Assembly (NCBI GenBank): GCA_023053575.1
Contig: JAKZAP010000003.1
Coordinates: forward strand, 32,494,228 to 32,558,227
DNA from: Branchinecta lynchi
Taxonomy: Eukaryota; Arthropoda; Branchiopoda; Anostraca; Branchinectidae
Reading direction: 5' to 3'
DNA: 64,000 nt
Position numbers and translations under genes: made by a program. The notes below the pieces were generated by a model. That model worked only from the letters and a program-made list of their open reading frames with translations. It made no database searches and was not told the origin of the DNA. This document shows positions 47,671 through 57,600 of the stretch, piece by piece; the stretch's first letter is position 1, and every line of letters begins with the position of its first letter.

Positions 47671-48635
47671 TTTTTGGGATCCCAAAACGTAAGTGGCGGG
47701 ATACCTATGACATCGCAAAAGTTGTTCGTCCGTCCGTCTGTTAGCACGATAACTCTCGAAGGGGTTGAGATATTTTGATCAAACTTGGCATGCGGACTCT
47801 TTAGGTCAAAGTACAGGTCAAGTTCGAAGATGGGCTATGTACCTCTATATTTAGGGGTGGGTGAGGGGTTTGAAATAAAGAGGAACAAAAAATATATATT
47901 TTTAAAGCTAATGAAATAGCCGAATTAGGGGTAAGGAGACATTCTGAATCCGAATATGAAATTTATTTTGTCGCCGGACAAATAGTTCACCCGGAATCCG
48001 GCGAAAGCCGGAAAATTTGTGAAAAGTAAAAGTTTAATATGAAGTTCGGTTTAGAGGCAAGTAAACGTGCTGGGTCCGAATATGAAAATATTTTCTCGCT
48101 GGACAAGTAGTTCGGCCGACCGGGGAATTTGTTTAAAGTAAAAGTTTTGTTCGATTGCGGGTAAGTATACATGCTGAATTCGCATATAACAATCATTTTC
48201 TCACCGGACGTATAGATCGGTCGGAATCCGGAAAATTTGTTAAAAGTTAAAGTTTAATCTGAAGTTGATCAGATGTTGGGTGTAGTGGTAAGGAGACATG
48301 CTGAATTCGTTTCTGAGCTTTATTTTTTCGCCGGACAAAGTAGTTCCGGAATTCCGCCGAAACCGGAAAATTGGCAGAAGTAAGGCAGGAAGTTTCGATC
48401 TGCTTCGTCAAAATAGAAAAAAAGGGAAAAAAGGAAAAAAACACACATGCTGAATCCATATCTGAACTTGGTCTTCTGAAATGATTAGCTATTTGGCCTT
48501 AACCTGTTTCTAAATTTTGATAGTAAAAGTGTTCAATTAAGGAGTCTGGCGAAGACTGGATCCGGCGGAGACAAGACCCAACTGTCTTGATCAAATTTGA
48601 ACTTTTGGGATCCCATCGAAACCTTTGGTCTTGTT
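47671..48635 (+). mobile_element. HINE-B copy 6
   Basis: TTTTTGGGATCCCAAAACG, CGTCCGTCCGTCTG microsatellite, core TTTTGATCAAACTTGG, five diverged tandem units, then CTTTTGGGATCCCATCGAAA, hairpin and CTTGTT. Starts 82 bases after HINE-A copy 5. Confidence 0.75.
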
Positions 48636-49139
48636 AGTATTTGAGGAGAGTCCTCGGTGAACGTCTGCGGAGGTTGATACGGCTTCGTGTCACATAAATA
48701 CAAAAAAAAAGAAAAAAGAAATTCGACAAGAATCTATCTCTATGGGCAAGGGGTACCCTGAGGAACCTCGGCAAGTGTTTTAATATTACGAAATATTACG
48801 AATTCCTTTTTTTACAAAAAAAGTGCCCTCTTGAGGTTGTTAATTTTGATTCACATACCAATTCATTTACTTATATCCGCCAAAGCTAGCGAGTAGAAAA
48901 ATGTAATAAAATATAAATAATAGGTCTGCAACTGACCATATACGATCTATATTCAGTTCATTTAAAAAAGTTACTCCAGCCTAAATAAGTACCTACCTAA
49001 AACTTTAACCAAAATACAACATTAAATCAATCAACGCAACGCATCAGAAAAATGTGCTTTATGATGACAATTTTTGAAAAAAAATGTTTCCCGTTTCTTT
49101 TTCAAAATATCAATTAAACCATAATTATAATTTTCCATC
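48636..49139. other. Intron 10 stretch
   Basis: AT-rich; nothing recognised. Confidence 0.3.
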
Positions 49140-49320
49140 ATAAATTTTTCGGATTTTTTTTTCTTTGTATTTAGTTGTGGATTAGTAGGTTAGTTTGTTT
49201 TTGCTGTGTCAGCTTTTTATATTTACGGAAGTGTTTTGAGTTTGACTGATATATTGTTGTTTAAAGTTTACACGTCACTCTTCAGTTTTGAAGGAATCGA
49301 ATAAATAATAATAATAATAT
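49140..49320 (+). repeat. Retroelement 3' end L, copy 3
   Basis: TAGTTGTGGATTAGTAGG, CTTCAGTTTTGAAGGAATCG and an AATAAATAATAATAATAAT tail, as at 29870-30087. Confidence 0.55.
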
Positions 49321-49970
49321 CTAGGCCCTGTGATGCTACACATGCATTTTTAATTTGGCAATCTTCGAGAAAGTTCACTCAAGCTTTCACATTGGCGCAT
49401 CAGGTGCTTTTGGTTTCATTCGTACTACCATACATCAGACATGAGTAAGGATCGGACCGACATTAACCCTCCTAATAATTATAGTTTATTGGGAAAAGCC
49501 AAATATACATCAGACCACTTAGACGCCAAGTCCAAACTATAAAACACTATAACTATAAACACAAACTGTTTTATTTTCCTGGTTGCATTTACCACGAAAA
49601 AAAAAGGCGTCGCAGTTTCTTCTTTTACTTTTTGGCTGGGGAGCCATCGCCAACGAAGAAAACATCGCCAAACAACCAGTGTTCACCCAGTGAAGAAAGC
49701 TCTTGGTAGGCTACTGTTTCGAAGAGGCGGTTAACGACATCTTGCCCGGAGCTACAAAGCGGGCATACCGCCTCTGACCGTCTGGAATAGAAGTTATAAA
49801 ATCCCTTATTTCCTCCCTTTTCGGACCCGCTCTGAAGTAGACCTCCTCCCCTAAATCAAATAGATTTTAAAATCCGAATAGCGGCTTGACCATATGCCAC
49901 TGTTCAATTTGTTGGTCAGCCGAACGACTTTCCGAGGGGTTGCTCACTCCCAAAAACGATGTACACCAAG
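49321..49970. other. Intron 10 stretch
   Basis: No gene or named repeat recognised. Confidence 0.3.
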
Positions 49971-50036
49971 TGGCGCGTGCCGCGGTGCCGAGCCGGTGCC
50001 GTGCCGGTGCCGAGCCGGTGCCAAGCCGGTGCCGCG
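49971..50036. repeat. GC-rich minisatellite H, short copy
   Basis: GGTGCCGAGCCGGTGCCGTG-type units of 11-12 bases, preceded by GATGTACACCAAGTGGCG, which resembles the flank (GGTGTACACCGGTGGCGG) of the larger array at 52071-52258. Confidence 0.6.
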
Positions 50037-50146
50037 GTTTTTTTACTTCAAATTACAGTATTGTGATAAAGCACGATTTCTGATGTACATGTAAACAAAT
50101 TTCATCAGATATTGGCCGAGAATGAAGTCGGCAATGTGTGTTGAAT

Positions 50147-51240
50147 ACAAGAGCTAGCAGCTCATATGGTACTTGCAAGGCTGGGTCAGAGGATGAAATT
50201 TAGGAATTTGTAAATTCTTCGGTTTCTTGTGTTTAATTATAAGCCATACCCTTGAAATCAGAATGATTGTGGGCCCTTGGAAATCAAGAGAATGATCTGG
50301 TGAAATATTTTATTTTTGCACTTTAAGGGCACTAGAAATTCATGTGAAAGCAAAACCCTTTAGGCAAAAGTGACTATGGGCTCATGGGGATCACGTAGTT
50401 GTATATTTTGCTCAAACTAATGCAACCTATAATACTAATGCAACCTACTTCCGTAATCATTACATATATTTCTAAACCCGGAGACCCACGTTTCGTGTGG
50501 TACATTCTAACCCCTCTAACAAAACCTCGCTGATTTTCTCACTTGCCGTGTTTTGCTACCTTCGATGTTTATCACGCTGTCGACGGTTCGAGACGGTTGC
50601 GCGACGGTTGTCTGCGAGAATTTTTTCCATCAGGAAAATCGGTTATTCAAATTGTTTCCCTGTTTCGCTAGAAGTCAACGGGTCTCGGAAAAGGCTTAAA
50701 ACAGCCAAAACAGTTAGTTATTTATTGAAAGCACAGCATAGTTAAAGTATTCAAATACTTTAAAATACTGTAAGTTGAAGAGTGATTAGTGCGAGGGGTC
50801 CTTTAAGGGAGCTGGAAATTCATTTTGAAGCAAAACCCTTGTTTCACAAATAATCATGGGCTCATGGGGATCATGAAAATATATGTTTTGCTCCAAAGTA
50901 TTTTCTGTACTTTGTGGTTATGATGAGTACTTTAAGGAATGTGGTTGGCTCTATAAAAGAATTTATGAACCAATCTTTTCCTTCCTTGACTACCTACTTA
51001 GGCTAACTGGTACATATATTTAGCCACAGCAAGTGCATGAAAATGGCAAAGTTCGAAGCACGAACGTTCAAATAAGCATACCTCTATTGCACTCCCAGAG
51101 TGTATGATGGGGAAATTGACTTTTTCCAAGTTAAATATGCCTACCAAGTATCATTCTTAGCACACTCTACAAATATGAAAAAAAGATTGGTCGCCACTGA
51201 ATTACCTTCACCAGAAGCAAAATATACTGAAGCTGACTCA
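50147..51240 (-). mobile_element. HINE-A copy 6 (reverse, interrupted)
   Basis: Starts ACAAGAGCTAGCAGCTCATA and GGTACTTGCAAGG. Contains the 3' module of the family (AGCAAAACCCTT, ATCATGGGCTCATGGGGATC). It is interrupted at about 50430-50800 by a single arm of repeat K. The 5' hairpin and GTCY tract are not found. Confidence 0.55.
50430..50800 (+). repeat. Repeat K single arm, copy in HINE-A
   Basis: ACTAATGCAACCTACTTCCG through AGTGCGAGGGGTCCTTTAA. Matches 16520-16890 and the left arm of 33358-33985. Confidence 0.6.
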
Positions 51241-51870
51241 AGTTTTGGGCGATATTCGATACCGATAACGATATATCCATGTATCGGACAAAATATCGAT
51301 ATCGAAAGTAAATATCGATATCGAAAGTAAATATCGATATCGATAACGATATTTGTTCATTCGTAAAGATTGCAATTAATCCAACATAACCCACACTTAT
51401 ATATACGAAATTGGAGCAATGTGTATTCCGCAATTCCTTTCTTATTTATCCGGAGTTCGAGATGATCCAGTATGCGATATATCGGATATCGATCGATCGA
51501 TATATCGCACCAAATATCGATATCGAAACGTAAATATCGCTATCGAAAACGATATTTGTTCATCGTAATTATTGTAAATAATCCGAACTAACCTACACTT
51601 ATATATCCGAAATTGGACAATATGTTTTCCCTAATTCATTTCTCATTTATTCTGAGTTTGAAATGACCCAAGATGCTATTTAATGAAAATTTGGTTCTTA
51701 GATTTTGGCGAAACGAAGCATGGTAAGCAAATATCAATATCGATATATCGATTATCGAATATCGAAAGTGAAAATATCGATATATCGATTGTTGAATATC
51801 GAAAGCGGAAATATCGATATATCGATTATCTAATATCGAAAGTGAAAATATCGATATATCGCCAAGCACC
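51241..51870. repeat. ATATCGAT-rich repeat block
   Basis: Dense ATATCGATATCG, TATCGATATATCG and AATATCGAAAGTGAAAATAT words over 630 bp, with three sub-blocks sharing AACGATATTTGTTCAT and ACACTTATATAT. Many copies contain ATCGAT, close to TATCGATA, the DRE/BEAF-type site of insects. Whether any is bound here is unknown. Confidence 0.6.
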
Positions 51871-52070
51871 AGTACCAAACCATGGTTGACCACTTTGCGC
51901 ATTTGGTCAACAGCATCTCCTCATATCTAGTTCAGCTTCTTCTTCGGTTGCATGTTTTCAATAATTCTTTCATTCAAGTACCTTCCTTATTGGGCGCCAG
52001 ATACCAGATACCAGATGGCGAAGAGTAATCTGCAGAAAATTTGTCCGTGGCCGGCGTATCGTGCTAGAGG
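51871..52070. other. Short intron 10 stretch
   Basis: Only a CCAGATACCAGATACCAGAT tandem at 51999-52018. Confidence 0.4.
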
Positions 52071-52258
52071 CGCGCCGGTGCCGTGCGGTGCCGTGCCGGT
52101 GCCGTGCGGTGCCGTGCGGTGCCGTGTGGTGCCGTGCCGGTGCCGTGCGGTGCCGTGCCGGTGCCGTGCCGGTGCCGAGCTGGTGCTGCGGTGTTGTGCC
52201 GTTGCCGTGCCGGTGCCGCGGTGCCGTGCCGGTGCCGTGTCGGTGCCGTGTCGAGGTG
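52071..52258. repeat. GC-rich minisatellite H, large array
   Basis: About 19 variants of GGTGCCGTGCC / GGTGCCGTGCGGTGCC in about 190 bp, 74 bases upstream of exon 11. It leaves long cysteine/arginine/alanine-rich frames on both strands that are not genes. Related to the short array at 49971-50036. Confidence 0.7.
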
Positions 52259-52332
52259 TACACCGGTGGCGGAGAGAGAGCAACCCCTCGCGACTTTCTA
52301 CCATGTGCTCCAACACTTACTGTATTTGGTAG

Positions 52333-52489
52333 GAAAACAAAATCCGGTCACTCAGTTCGATTCGCCGATCAGTGCCCGCCTGAGGTCCACTTCACTTCAA
52401 AGGCTTCGGAAGAAATGGATATCAACCTCGATGGTCCGGTGAAAAAGAAAAGAGACGCGGATGTCAGCATGGAGCTACATTTGTTAAAG
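52333..52489 (+). CDS. ATG2: ATG2 exon 11 of window
   Basis: The exon is spliced after TTTGGTAG and ends AAG|GTTAGT; one base completes a lysine codon with exon 10 and 52 codons follow, ending in phase 0. The product is polar at first (HSVRFADQCPP) and ends DADVSMELHLLK, where ATG2 resumes beta strands of the C-terminal part. The acceptor has a weak pyrimidine tract. A GC-rich minisatellite ends about 70 bases upstream and a retrotransposon begins about 30 bases downstream. The following exon was not found before 64000. Confidence 0.82.
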
Positions 52490-52831
52490 GTTAGTGTTAG
52501 GTAATTTCAGGTTTTTGCGGTTCAAGGTTCAAGGTTATCTTTATTTGCAAAAAAAAGTCTATCATTATCACTTTCCGCTGCTGAGAGCAGAGCTCGAGCG
52601 CACACAGAAAAAATAAATAAAATCAAATTAACTTAAACATGAAGAATCATACCCAATAACATCCATCCGCTATATAATCATACAGCTAACCGAGAGCAAG
52701 GCCAAGGCACATTCACAATTAAACAAAAGTAAATATATAAATAATAATTAAAATTAAACAAGGATGGGAACGTCGATTGACTTTATATAAATAACAAAAG
52801 AAGAGACAACCGGAAAGTGAGAATCACTTAT

Positions 52832-53074
52832 TTAACTTCTGAAATTCTCAATCAGCATTCTTCTAAGCCGTGATTTTATAGCAGCTATTCCTACCGTTAA
52901 ATCCATAATTAACTTCACACTCTCCCAGTGAAGAGGAATGAGATACCGAAGACAGAACCTGGACCTTTCAGTAACAACCCGAGGCATTCGTAATTTATGT
53001 TTGGATCTTGTTTCAATCTGAGACGAATCAGAAAGACAGAAAAGATTCATTGATGAAAAGTATTCGGGTAGCAA
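52832..53074 (-). pseudogene. Retrotransposon C-terminal piece after in-frame stop
   Basis: Same frame as the reverse-transcriptase ORF, separated only by TGA (53078-53080) and one codon. It reads LLPEYFSS, then RMPRVVTERSRFCLRYLIPL, the C-terminal block usual in CR1/L2-type elements (R-x-P ... S-F-R-Y ... P-x-x-W). The single stop therefore truncates an otherwise continuous ORF. Confidence 0.7.
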
Positions 53075-53077
53075 TGA

Positions 53078-55651
53078 TCAATCAAGCTTAATTTTAAAAA
53101 GTATTACTAAATACTGCATTGCACTTCTTACTGGAAGAATATTATGTAATATAAACAGGGTCTCGGTTGAACTTTTATTGGGGAACTTGGACGGGGCTGG
53201 AAGAAACAATTTCAGAACGCGCAAAGCTTTATTCTGTATGATTTGGATTGGTTTGATATGACTTATAAACGTATTAAGATATATTATTGACGCATAATCA
53301 AAATGGCAATGAACCAAAGAAAAATAAAGGGATCTCAGAGCTGAATACGGGAGAAGATGCTTAAGTCTAAACATAAGTCCGACACCACGAGAAGCCTTAG
53401 TCCTCACCAAATTAATGTGCTCTTTCCATGACACATTCTGGTCGAAAATAACACCCAAATAACGAATAGAGCCAGCTCGCTCAAAAACAATTACACCTTC
53501 ACCTGATTCTATTTCTACTTTCCGTACACTGTCAAACTTACATCCAGTTCTACTATAAATTAAAAATTTTGTCTTTTTCTTGTTTAAAGCTAATTTATTA
53601 TCAGACATCCATTCTATTAGTCGGCAAAATGTAGTCTTCAGATTTAATACCATAGCATGCTCGTCCGTAGCCGATAGTGTTGCTGCTGTGTCATCTGCAA
53701 ACTGAGTATTCAATGAAGAATCACCCGTACAGAAACTCAAATCATTGATATATATCAAGAACAATAGTGGTCCAAGTACCGATCCCTGTGGAACTCCTAC
53801 TGTTCTTGATTGCGATAAATCGTCTGACGAGTGATTATCTAGAACAACTACTTGTTTTCTATCCGACAAATAAGATTTTATTAGATCTAGCGCATTTCCA
53901 CGAATACCCGCGTTGTTAAGTTTACAATAAAGAATCTCATGCGATATCGTGTCAAATGCTTTTTGAATATCAAGAAAAATTGTTGCAGGAGTCTCGCCAC
54001 GATCCAGACAATCCTGAACGTGTTGCACGATGACAGTCATTGGGTGAATCGTACTATGATTTTTGCGGAATCCGAACTGAAGTGTTGAAAAAAATTTGAA
54101 TCTATCAAGAAATCCATAAATTCTATTATAAAGGGCTCTTTCTACTATCTTTGAAAATGCAGAGAGTATCGATATTGGTCGGTAATTGGTGCAAAGCCGC
54201 GAATCATCACCCTTGTGCAGGGGAACTATTCTAGCTGATTTAAATGAACCCGGAAAAACTCCTGTTTGAATAATTAAATTTGTAATGTGACAAAGAACAT
54301 GCAAAACACTAGGAGATATTGCCTTAACTAAATAAGTTGAAGATCCATCCAGGGCTTCAGAAAAACCATCTTTCAATTTAGCTATGATATTTTTTAATTC
54401 AAGAATAGAAACTGGAGTAAGAAATAAGGATGTATCCATCGGGGGAGGCATGTGCCGCTTAAACGACTCTTTCGAAGGGGGTAGGCACCCTGCAGCTGTC
54501 TTCTCTCCAATACTAACAAAATGTGCATTGAGAAGATTCGCAATTCCTTGACGATCCGTAACAACATTACCTTCACTGTCGATTATCTCATTCAGTGTCG
54601 AAGACGATTTGTTTTTTCCCATAAGAGAATTAATTATTCGCCAAGTACTCTTCTGGTTACCTTGTGCTTTTACAAATGCTTTTTCATAATACTGCGTTTT
54701 AGCTTTGCGTATTACCCACGACAGAATATTTTTGTAATTTTTAAAATTAACTTTATTATCAACGTTCGGCGTAGTCATATATATTTTGAATAATTTATTT
54801 TTTACCAGAATAGATCGTAATATTCCTTGAGAAATCCAAGGATTTTTGGGGACCTTTTTCGTGACAAATCGTTCCACAAATGGACAAATGTCATCTAAAT
54901 ATTCGCGGAAAGTTTTCAAAAACATGGCTGTGGCAACATCCGGGCAAAAACATTTAAATAGAGGTGACCAATCATGCGAAGACAACTTAGTTCTCAATTT
55001 AGTAATATTATCATTACTCACTTCTCTACATTTCTTCGAAATATTATTTCTTGGCCGATAATTAAGAGCAAAATCAGCAACAAGTACACAGTGGTCCGAA
55101 GCATCATTCATTATAACATGCGACGATACAACTGGTATAGACGAAAAAATATTGTCTATTAGTGTCGCAGAATCATCCGCAATACGTGTAGCCACCCGAC
55201 AAGTTGGAATAAGCATGCGCGAGAGGTTCGTGCACAGAAAAGTAAGGGCCTTATCTTTGGAATAATTACTAGATGGAACATTTATTTCTAACAGGTTGAT
55301 ATTGAAGTCCCCCACCACGAGAACTTGTTTGCAATTGCGACAGGCAACAGACTCTAAGAACATATCATACTGATCCAGAAAATCATTCATCGAAGAAGAT
55401 GGTGGACGATAAACAACACAAAAAAGAGTTCTTGTACCAGCCACAGTGAATTCTATACAAAGGGTTTCAAATATCATAGGTTTATCATGTGTAGAGAGTT
55501 GTTCCAGGACAACAAATGGAATATTGCTGTCTATAAAAATACCCAGTCCCCCACCTCTTCTTTTTTGTCGGTTATTAGAAATAAAACTGAACCCTTCACT
55601 ATGCACCAGACTTTCATTTACCATCACCAAGAAACGTTTCACACACACCAA
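53078..55651 (-). CDS. Retrotransposon endonuclease-reverse transcriptase
   Basis: 857 codons. Endonuclease motifs: RGGGLGIFID (residues 32-41), VVYRPPSS (79-86), GDFNIN (114-119), SDH (185-187). Reverse transcriptase: YRPISILS (490-497), FLDIQKAFD (559-567), GVPQGSVLGPLLFLIYINDL (619-638) and the catalytic FADD (651-654). All the acidic catalytic positions expected in this group are present. The protein copies the element RNA at a nicked chromosomal target. It ends at an in-frame TGA instead of continuing to the usual C-terminus. The start is arbitrary because the true N-terminus is in another frame. Confidence 0.9.
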   Translation of the reverse strand: MVCVKRFLVMVNESLVHSEGFSFISNNRQKRRGGGLGIFIDSNIPFVVLEQLSTHDKPMIFETLCIEFTVAGTRTLFCVVYRPPSSSMNDFLDQYDMFLESVACRNCKQVLVVGDFNINLLEINVPSSNYSKDKALTFLCTNLSRMLIPTCRVATRIADDSATLIDNIFSSIPVVSSHVIMNDASDHCVLVADFALNYRPRNNISKKCREVSNDNITKLRTKLSSHDWSPLFKCFCPDVATAMFLKTFREYLDDICPFVERFVTKKVPKNPWISQGILRSILVKNKLFKIYMTTPNVDNKVNFKNYKNILSWVIRKAKTQYYEKAFVKAQGNQKSTWRIINSLMGKNKSSSTLNEIIDSEGNVVTDRQGIANLLNAHFVSIGEKTAAGCLPPSKESFKRHMPPPMDTSLFLTPVSILELKNIIAKLKDGFSEALDGSSTYLVKAISPSVLHVLCHITNLIIQTGVFPGSFKSARIVPLHKGDDSRLCTNYRPISILSAFSKIVERALYNRIYGFLDRFKFFSTLQFGFRKNHSTIHPMTVIVQHVQDCLDRGETPATIFLDIQKAFDTISHEILYCKLNNAGIRGNALDLIKSYLSDRKQVVVLDNHSSDDLSQSRTVGVPQGSVLGPLLFLIYINDLSFCTGDSSLNTQFADDTAATLSATDEHAMVLNLKTTFCRLIEWMSDNKLALNKKKTKFLIYSRTGCKFDSVRKVEIESGEGVIVFERAGSIRYLGVIFDQNVSWKEHINLVRTKASRGVGLMFRLKHLLPYSALRSLYFSLVHCHFDYASIIYLNTFISHIKPIQIIQNKALRVLKLFLPAPSKFPNKSSTETLFILHNILPVRSAMQYLVILFKIKLD

Positions 55652-55928
55652 GAATCCTCAGCCCGTGATTACATAGTAAATTGGTGACAAATTGAAGACT
55701 GCTAAGTAAACCACGACAATTGAAGAATGCTGATCTAAAATCCTTACCATGATTTGACATCATAGGAAGCTCATGTTGAAAATAAATTTGAGTAGGCGGG
55801 AGGTTAAATAAATAGGAATCCAATATATTATCCTTAAGCGAACCCGATTCTTCGCATATTTCTTTTAAATTAAGCTGATTATCTCGAAGAGATCGAAGTC
55901 TATCGTTCCCAAAATCCACATTGATCAT
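55614..55928 (-). pseudogene. Retrotransposon endonuclease, N-terminal piece
   Basis: 104 codons ending around RILGVCETFL, the start of the apurinic-endonuclease domain (family pattern: N-x-R-G-L then an E within I-x-x-x-x-E-T). FFNCRGLLS precedes it. The frame then shifts to that of the next piece; the two frames overlap by 38 bases (55614-55651). Confidence 0.75.
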
Positions 55929-56000
55929 TTATAAAAATATTGAAAAAATAACATAATTGCTATCACGTGCCACTGCCTTGCTTGCTCGGGTAATGAAGAT

Positions 56001-57243
56001 GAAGTACAAATCTCGTAAATACCGGAAACAACATAACTCAGATTTGACTTCCTAAAAATAATATATGACGAGGGTAGGACCAAAACGAAACCTTGATACC
56101 ATTCAACAATCACTAGGCCTAACATTGAAAAAAACACGCAGAAGAAAATGAGCTGTACAGTGACAGCAAGATGAAACACACACATGATTATTGAAGCAGT
56201 GAGCGGATTGCATTACCATACCTTCGCAACGCAAACATTAACCTTTTAATAAACTGAGATAAACGAAATAATCACCACATACCGAAAGTCTGGTTGTCGG
56301 CACACAACATCTAATGGGAGAGCATTCTACACAGTCGTAAGTATTCATCACTAGGCTTTGACCCACTCTGATGAAGTGTTGGACTTAGTGTCAGCATCTA
56401 GCATATGCACCTCTGGTCTTCCGTGCATCGGTCCGAGAGGACCACTGGCAATCAGTTTTCTCCATATCCTGTTAATTCTTCCGCCCAATTTAAACTTACT
56501 TTATTTATTTCTGGTCATATCTTGTAAGTGTATTAGTTAATTTGTTTCGTGTCTGTGTATTTCTTAAATATTTTAATCCTCTTCTAACTTTAAGCTATTT
56601 GGAAAAAAAACTTGATTGATTTATTAATATACAGTAGAATGCATATCACATACTCTCGAGTACGCCTCTGCTCCAGTATCACCTATAGGAACCGAAGATC
56701 TTGCCCGTTCTTGTTTCTAGTGTCCTACGTCCAGACAGGGCAAATGTCCGGTTTGTTTGCCAAACTTGACAGATAATAGGGCTTACAACACCCCCAGTTC
56801 GAATCCCAGATCCAGCGCCATTGTTTAGAGGCACTTGTAGCTTCAAGAGCTATGGAAACCGAAAAAATACTGTAGGCTAATTAAAATCAGGAGCAAAAAC
56901 TAATATTAACATATTAGTTATAAACTAACACTGAGAAGTCTCGAAGATCCGGAAAGCGGTAGTACAAAGGAGTATTTTTGTTTCAGGGAGTATTTAGCGG
57001 TAGTACAAATTAGGACCAAGACTCACTGATGTCTCGTAATCAACTATTGCTTCGAGAGCGATACCGCCAGGTTGTTTACCCTCTTACTTATTATGCCGTC
57101 TGTCAGAAACGCCCCTACACGACTATTAGCTTTGCGAATCCTTGCTATTTACGATCGTTTCGTTTTTCAACTCCACTTTCCGAGCTCCATATTCAGTAGT
57201 GAGATGGGCCTTAAAGCACCAATCCTGTATATGCTTGTCTATT
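56001..57243. other. Intron 11 or flank stretch
   Basis: Sequence upstream of the retrotransposon. A minus-strand frame (55925-56185) is hydrophobic but has no recognised domain. No exon of ATG2 found. Nothing else seen. Confidence 0.35.
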
Positions 57244-57537
57244 TTTATGGCACTTGAGCATACTCAAGTGCCATATAGCGATCGTAATTTCTGTCGGTCT
57301 GTCGGTCTGTCTGTCTGTCGTTCTGTCGTTCTGTCGGTCTGTCCAGGTTTTGCTAGTTTGGGCACTTCCAGACAACCTAGGACGATGAAACTTCACAGGC
57401 ATATCAGGGACCAGACCAGATCAATTTACAAATAATCACTTCCCCAATCAAACTTTCCCCGGATCCGGGAGTCCGAAAACTATAAAGTAAAACGAGAGCA
57501 AAAAGTAAAACGGGAGCAAAAAAAAGCGCTGCCTGAG

Positions 57538-57600
57538 CGCGGAATCGAACCTGGAACCTTCGTGTTACCAGTCGAGTATTCTACCGCTGAGCCATGCGAC
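57538..57600 (-). other. tRNA-like cassette inside HINE-A
   Basis: On the minus strand TGGCTCAGCGGTAGAATA (box A) and GGTTCGATTCC (box B, 57541-57551) with tRNA-like spacing. A second copy without box B lies at 57755-57815. Likely SINE head or tRNA pseudogene; no clean cloverleaf by eye. Confidence 0.45.

Larger units (their letters stand above)
3344..52489 (+). other. ATG2: ATG2 gene (11 exons in window, incomplete at both ends)
   Basis: ATG2 is a rod-shaped bridge-like protein that moves phospholipid from the ER to the growing autophagosome (phagophore). It works with WIPI/ATG18 proteins and ATG9 and also sits on lipid droplets. Eleven exons were found by reading splice sites and translation together. 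Every junction is GT-AG and every phase matches (phase left by exons 1 to 10: 0, 0, 2, 1, 2, 0, 2, 0, 0, 2), giving one open frame of about 1,241 codons. Family ATG2 proteins are usually about 1,900-2,300 residues, so roughly the first 150-200 and last several hundred are outside the window. The best family marks are in exons 2, 3, 7, 9 and 10. Introns are 1.4-10.3 kb and filled with repeats. The gene assignment is from family knowledge; the exon chain is read directly. Confidence 0.93.
52519..56000 (-). mobile_element. CR1/L2-like non-LTR retrotransposon (whole element)
   Basis: Minus-strand element in intron 11. The 3' end is near 52519, where GGTTCAAGGTTCAAGGTT forms a short direct-repeat tail, only 30 bases past the exon 11 donor. 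Its ORF carries an apurinic endonuclease and a reverse transcriptase of the CR1/L2/Jockey group. It is broken by a frameshift near 55630 and one in-frame TGA at 53078-53080. The 5' boundary is not visible; about 56000 is an estimate. Confidence 0.8.

Noticed and set aside
52061..52504. 147-codon + strand frame covering the minisatellite and exon 11
   Set aside because: The N-terminal part is translated minisatellite. Only 52333-52489 continues the ATG2 phase, after a splice acceptor.
55614..55651. Programmed frameshift in the retrotransposon
   Set aside because: No slippery site or stem-loop is obvious and the junction lies inside the endonuclease domain; a simple indel is more likely.
53078..55651. 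Host gene using the reverse transcriptase
   Set aside because: Motif order, tail structure and truncating stop fit an ordinary non-LTR retrotransposon.
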